A DNA stretch of 7,713 nt from DAITAZ01 sp036824045 (lineage in GTDB: Bacteria; Pseudomonadota; Gammaproteobacteria; Burkholderiales; Rhodocyclaceae), in NCBI GenBank assembly GCA_036824045.1, contig DAITAZ010000072.1:1-7713 (forward strand). The letters run 5' to 3'. Below the pieces are notes generated by a model. That model saw only the letters and a program-made list of their open reading frames with translations, had not been told where the DNA came from and searched no databases. The first letter of the stretch is position 1. Every line of letters begins with the position of its first letter. Below, piece after piece: positions 5,256 to 7,713 of the stretch. A program made the position numbers and the translations under genes.

Positions 5256-6100
5256 GAATGTTTCTCCAGATGATCGAGGAGCGCGCCTTCCAGCGCCGGA
5301 TGGTCGGCAAAGAGCTTGTCCACAAAGGCGTCCGCCATCTCGGCCGCCGAGGCGCCGGGAATGCGCAGGGCCTTGATGGCGCGGGGCTTGGGCCCGAAGA
5401 CCTGGGCCACCACCGTGGGCGAGCCTTTCAGCCCCACCTGGGTCAGGTCGGAGATGCCGGCCGCGGTGCGGTCCCAGTAGGGCACCGTTTCGCGTACCGC
5501 GCGGAACATGCCGGGCATCTCGGCGAAACGCATCTCGTTGGTGCCTTCGAGCATGGTGACCACCGCCGGCAGGCGGGATTCCAGCACCTGTACGCCACCC
5601 TCGGCGCGGCGCTCCACCACCAGCTTGCCCGCGGCGGCATCCAGCGACCGGATGCGCGAGACGTAGGTCAGCAACTGCCAGTCGAGCCGGGTGGCGATGC
5701 CCGGGCCCACCTGGGCCGTGTCGCCATCAATGGTCTGCTTGCCGGTGAACACCAGATCCAGGGGCTCGCGGGCGTGAAGGGTGGTCAGGGCACTGGCCAG
5801 CACAAAGGAGGTGGCCAGGGTGTCCGCCCCGGCGAAGACCTTGTCGGTGACCAGGATGGCCTCGTCCGCGCCATAGGAGAGGCACTTGCGCAACGCCTCT
5901 TCCGCCTGGGGAGGCCCCATGGTGAGCACGGTCACCCGGGCGCCGGTGCTGTCCTTGATGCGCAGGGCTTCTTCCAGCGCAAACAGGTCGAAGGGATTGA
6001 CGATGGCCGGCACGCCCTGGCGCATGATGGTGTTGGTCACCGGATGCACGCGGATCTGGGCACTGTCGGGCACCTGCTTGATGCAAACTGCAATATGCAC
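5252..6100 (-). CDS. fixA: FixA, electron-transfer flavoprotein beta subunit
   Basis: A 282-residue protein, partner of FixB; in bifurcating FixAB this subunit is the NADH-oxidising side. The start is MHIAVCIKQVPDSAQIRV, then NPFDLFALEEALRIKD (35-50), MGPPQAEEALRKCLSYGADEAILVTD (61-86), DTLATS (93-98), GKQTIDGDTAQVGPGIATRL (120-139) and ESRLPAVVTMLEGTNEMRF (174-192), all typical of nitrogen-fixation FixA. I chose the GTG at 6100: it gives the usual family start and length, and GGGAG lies 5 nt upstream. The frame stays open to an ATG at 6181, but those 27 extra codons cross the hairpin region and look unlike the family. It is the first gene of the fixABCX run, 114 bp after ccoG. The stop overlaps fixB. 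Confidence 0.95.
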   Translation of the reverse strand: MHIAVCIKQVPDSAQIRVHPVTNTIMRQGVPAIVNPFDLFALEEALRIKDSTGARVTVLTMGPPQAEEALRKCLSYGADEAILVTDKVFAGADTLATSFVLASALTTLHAREPLDLVFTGKQTIDGDTAQVGPGIATRLDWQLLTYVSRIRSLDAAAGKLVVERRAEGGVQVLESRLPAVVTMLEGTNEMRFAEMPGMFRAVRETVPYWDRTAAGISDLTQVGLKGSPTVVAQVFGPKPRAIKALRIPGASAAEMADAFVDKLFADHPALEGALLDHLEKHS

Positions 6101-6170
6101 GGAATCTCCCCGGGGTAAACGTAAGGCACCCGCTTCGGTTGCTGGCCGCAAACGCGCCACTTTACCGGGC

Positions 6171-6185
6171 GCAACCTGCACGCCG
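6171..6185 (-). promoter_or_regulatory. Weak sigma-54 (-24/-12) candidate upstream of fixA
   Basis: On the minus strand CGGCGT-N5-TTGC keeps the GG-N10-GC core and the whole TTGC of the consensus TGGCAC-N5-TTGC, but has only three of six bases in the -24 part. Its predicted transcript would start near 6159, about 60 nt before the fixA GTG. It overlaps one arm of the hairpin at 6178-6203. No NifA site (TGT-N10-ACA) was found in the 114-bp gap. Confidence 0.25.
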
Positions 6186-6203
6186 CCTGCACGGGCGGCG
6201 TGC
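6178..6203. repeat. Strong 10-bp hairpin between ccoG and fixA
   Basis: GCACGCCGCC (6178-6187) and its exact complement GGCGGCGTGC (6194-6203) enclose a 6-nt loop. The hairpin begins 12 nt after the ccoG stop. On the minus strand no T-run follows, so it is not a standard rho-independent terminator. It may protect the 3' end of a ccoG transcript, slow polymerase, or be an element of the fixA leader. Confidence 0.7.
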
Positions 6204-6214
6204 CCCGACCCGGC

Positions 6215-7618
<1,404 letters not shown>

Positions 7619-7696
7619 ACTGACCCCTTCCGTCGTTCCAAGTTGAATGCCGTGCCCGCCCCGGGAAACGCCCGCGGCAGATGTCGTAGAAACACG

Positions 7697-7712
7697 ATCA
7701 AGAGTCGTGCCA
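7697..7712 (-). promoter_or_regulatory. Candidate sigma-54 promoter of ccoG
   Basis: On the minus strand TGGCACGACTCTTGAT matches the consensus TGGCACG-N4-TTGCW except that the C of the -12 GC is A. The -24 half is perfect and the spacing is right. The predicted start is near 7686, about 68 nt before the ccoG GTG. It lies at the window edge, so enhancer sites (NifA or other) would fall outside. Sigma-54 control would fit a gene joined to nitrogen fixation. Confidence 0.4.
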
Positions 7713-7713
7713 A

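Noticed and set aside
5316..5324. TTGTCCACA, an 8-of-9 DnaA box inside fixA
   Set aside because: It is isolated within a conserved coding sequence and is not part of a cluster.
6101..6181. Longer fixA starting at the ATG at 6181
   Set aside because: The added 27 residues are unlike FixA, the frame crosses the intergenic hairpin, and the GTG at 6100 has a good Shine-Dalgarno and gives the normal FixA start.
7682..7701. FNR/Anr-type box (TTGAT half-site) upstream of ccoG
   Set aside because: The second half (TTTCT in place of ATCAA) does not match; the TTGAT is better explained as the -12 part of the sigma-54-like element.

Overview
The window looks like part of the chromosome of a GC-rich proteobacterium that fixes nitrogen, most likely a betaproteobacterium of the Azoarcus/Dechloromonas (Rhodocyclales) kind. 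That placement is inferred from base composition, gene content and protein style; no search was run. Most of it is one leftward (minus-strand) electron-transfer block. From right to left it holds ccoG (fixG/rdxA type), then fixA-fixB-fixC-fixX, then a small ferritin-like (rubrerythrin superfamily) gene. fixA to fixX are joined by overlapping stop and start codons, and the ferritin-like gene follows fixX after 9 bases, so these five read as one operon.

Function: FixAB is an electron-transfer flavoprotein, and FixCX is its quinone-reducing partner with an iron-sulfur subunit. In known diazotrophs this complex splits electrons from NADH between quinone and a low-potential ferredoxin or flavodoxin that feeds nitrogenase. 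CcoG is a membrane iron-sulfur protein that supports copper handling and assembly of cbb3 oxidase, the high-affinity oxidase used in microaerobic life. Both are typical of microaerobic nitrogen fixation. A sigma-54-like -24/-12 element lies upstream of ccoG at the window edge, and a weaker one lies before fixA.

On the left, positions 1-817 carry the start of a leftward gene for a periplasmic substrate-binding protein of the NMT1/nitrate-sulfonate-taurine type, cut by the window edge. Divergent from it is a small rightward DUF123 (Uri superfamily, GIY-YIG-like) gene.

The most unusual part is the gene-free stretch 1369-2053 between the DUF123 gene and the end of the fix operon. It contains AT-rich segments, three perfect DnaA boxes (TTATCCACA), several near-matches, and a 110-bp module present twice in direct orientation exactly 345 bp apart. 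The two copies align without gaps at about 71% identity, and the DnaA-type boxes and an inverted repeat sit at identical offsets. This looks like a DnaA-binding locus (origin, DnaA-titration or DnaA-reactivation site), although none of the usual oriC neighbour genes are in view. A rho-independent terminator for the DUF123 gene lies inside the first module.
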